64,000 bases of DNA from Pseudocitrobacter corydidari (GTDB taxonomy: Bacteria > Pseudomonadota > Gammaproteobacteria > Enterobacterales > Enterobacteriaceae). Location: assembly GCF_021172065.1 (NCBI RefSeq), contig NZ_CP087880.1, forward strand, positions 3,820,583 to 3,884,582. Reading direction: 5' to 3'. Shown piece by piece: positions 61,911 to 64,000 of this stretch. A program made the position numbers and the translations under genes. The first letter of the stretch is position 1. Each line of letters starts with the position of its first letter. The notes under the pieces were generated by a model. The model did not search any database, was not told the DNA's origin, and saw only the letters and a list, made by a program, of their open reading frames with translations.

Positions 61911-62114
61911 CCTTAAAGAACCGTTCCTTGAAGTGCTCACACAAATTGTCTGATAAATGATGAACTTCTGAATGTACTTTCGAGTGCATTAAGAAGTTTT
62001 GCTCTTTAAAAATCTGGATCAAGCTGAAAATTGAAACGACACACTTTAAGTGTGTTCGAGTCTCTCAAATTTTCGCAACACGATGGTGTTTTACGAAACA
62101 TCTTCGGGTTGTGA
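61911..62114 (+). other. 16S-23S spacer without tRNA gene
   Basis: A 204-nt spacer. It keeps the right half of the 16S processing stem (GTGCTCACACAAATTGTCTG), a boxA-like TGCTCTTTAAAAATC at 62000-62014 and the left half of the 23S stem. Where a tRNA-Glu or tRNA-Ile/Ala gene is expected there is only a TTCG-capped hairpin at 61963-61998 (AACTTCT pairs with AGAAGTT, then AATG with CATT). No cloverleaf, anticodon loop or GGTTCGAATC T-loop sequence is present. Confidence 0.9.

Positions 62115-64000
<1,886 letters not shown>

Noticed and set aside
61911..62114. tRNA-Glu or tRNA-Ile/Ala in the rRNA spacer
   Set aside because: I looked for acceptor stems, anticodon loops and the T-loop GGTTCGAATC pattern; none is present.

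Overview
This is a chromosomal replication-origin segment from a gammaproteobacterium of the family Enterobacteriaceae. Nearly every gene is a close, full-length counterpart of the Escherichia coli K-12 cbrA-to-rrnC interval, in the same order. The E. coli tna operon is missing between mnmE and mdtL, and the cbr/bgl genes are missing between yieH and phoU. Genes foreign to the K-12 map are inserted at yidB/gyrB and at glmU/atpC. This points to an Enterobacter/Lelliottia/Kluyvera/Citrobacter-like relative; the species cannot be settled by eye.

Layout. 1-5,000: cbrA with a CreB box, yidX, yidA, yidB, then an AT-rich islet of two genes (a two-helix membrane protein and a lipoprotein that looks like a divergent YidX paralogue). 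5,100-11,150: the dnaA-dnaN-recF-gyrB replication operon on the minus strand. 11,150-15,800: the dnaA/rpmH regulatory region (DnaA boxes, dense GATC sites), then rpmH-rnpA-yidD-yidC-mnmE on the plus strand. 16,000-21,900: mdtL, yidZ, yieE, chrR, adeP, yieH. 21,970-26,600: the phosphate operon pstSCAB-phoU with its Pho boxes. 26,890-30,310: glmUS.

30,350-33,900 is the main accessory insertion. It holds a secreted exopolygalacturonate lyase gene (pelX) preceded by two KdgR-type operators, an unrecognised 23-residue ORF on the minus strand preceded by two perfect CRP-type palindromes and followed by a terminator, and a Bax-inhibitor-1 family membrane protein. 34,090-40,980: the complete atpIBEFHAGDC operon. 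41,600-45,600: rsmG-mnmG, oriC, mioC, asnC. 45,730-49,670: asnA and the ravA-viaA pair. 49,890-59,900: kup, the ribose operon rbsDACBKR with two RbsR-type operators, hsrA and yieP. 60,000-64,000: an rRNA operon with P1/P2 promoters, complete 16S, a 204-nt spacer with no tRNA, and the first 1,886 nt of 23S.

Together these genes cover initiation and processivity of replication, ribosome and tRNA modification, membrane-protein insertion, phosphate, amino-sugar, ribose and pectin metabolism, and energy conservation. REP/BIME palindromes punctuate many intergenic gaps, including two inside the pst operon. No insertion sequence, prophage, CRISPR array or tRNA gene was seen.
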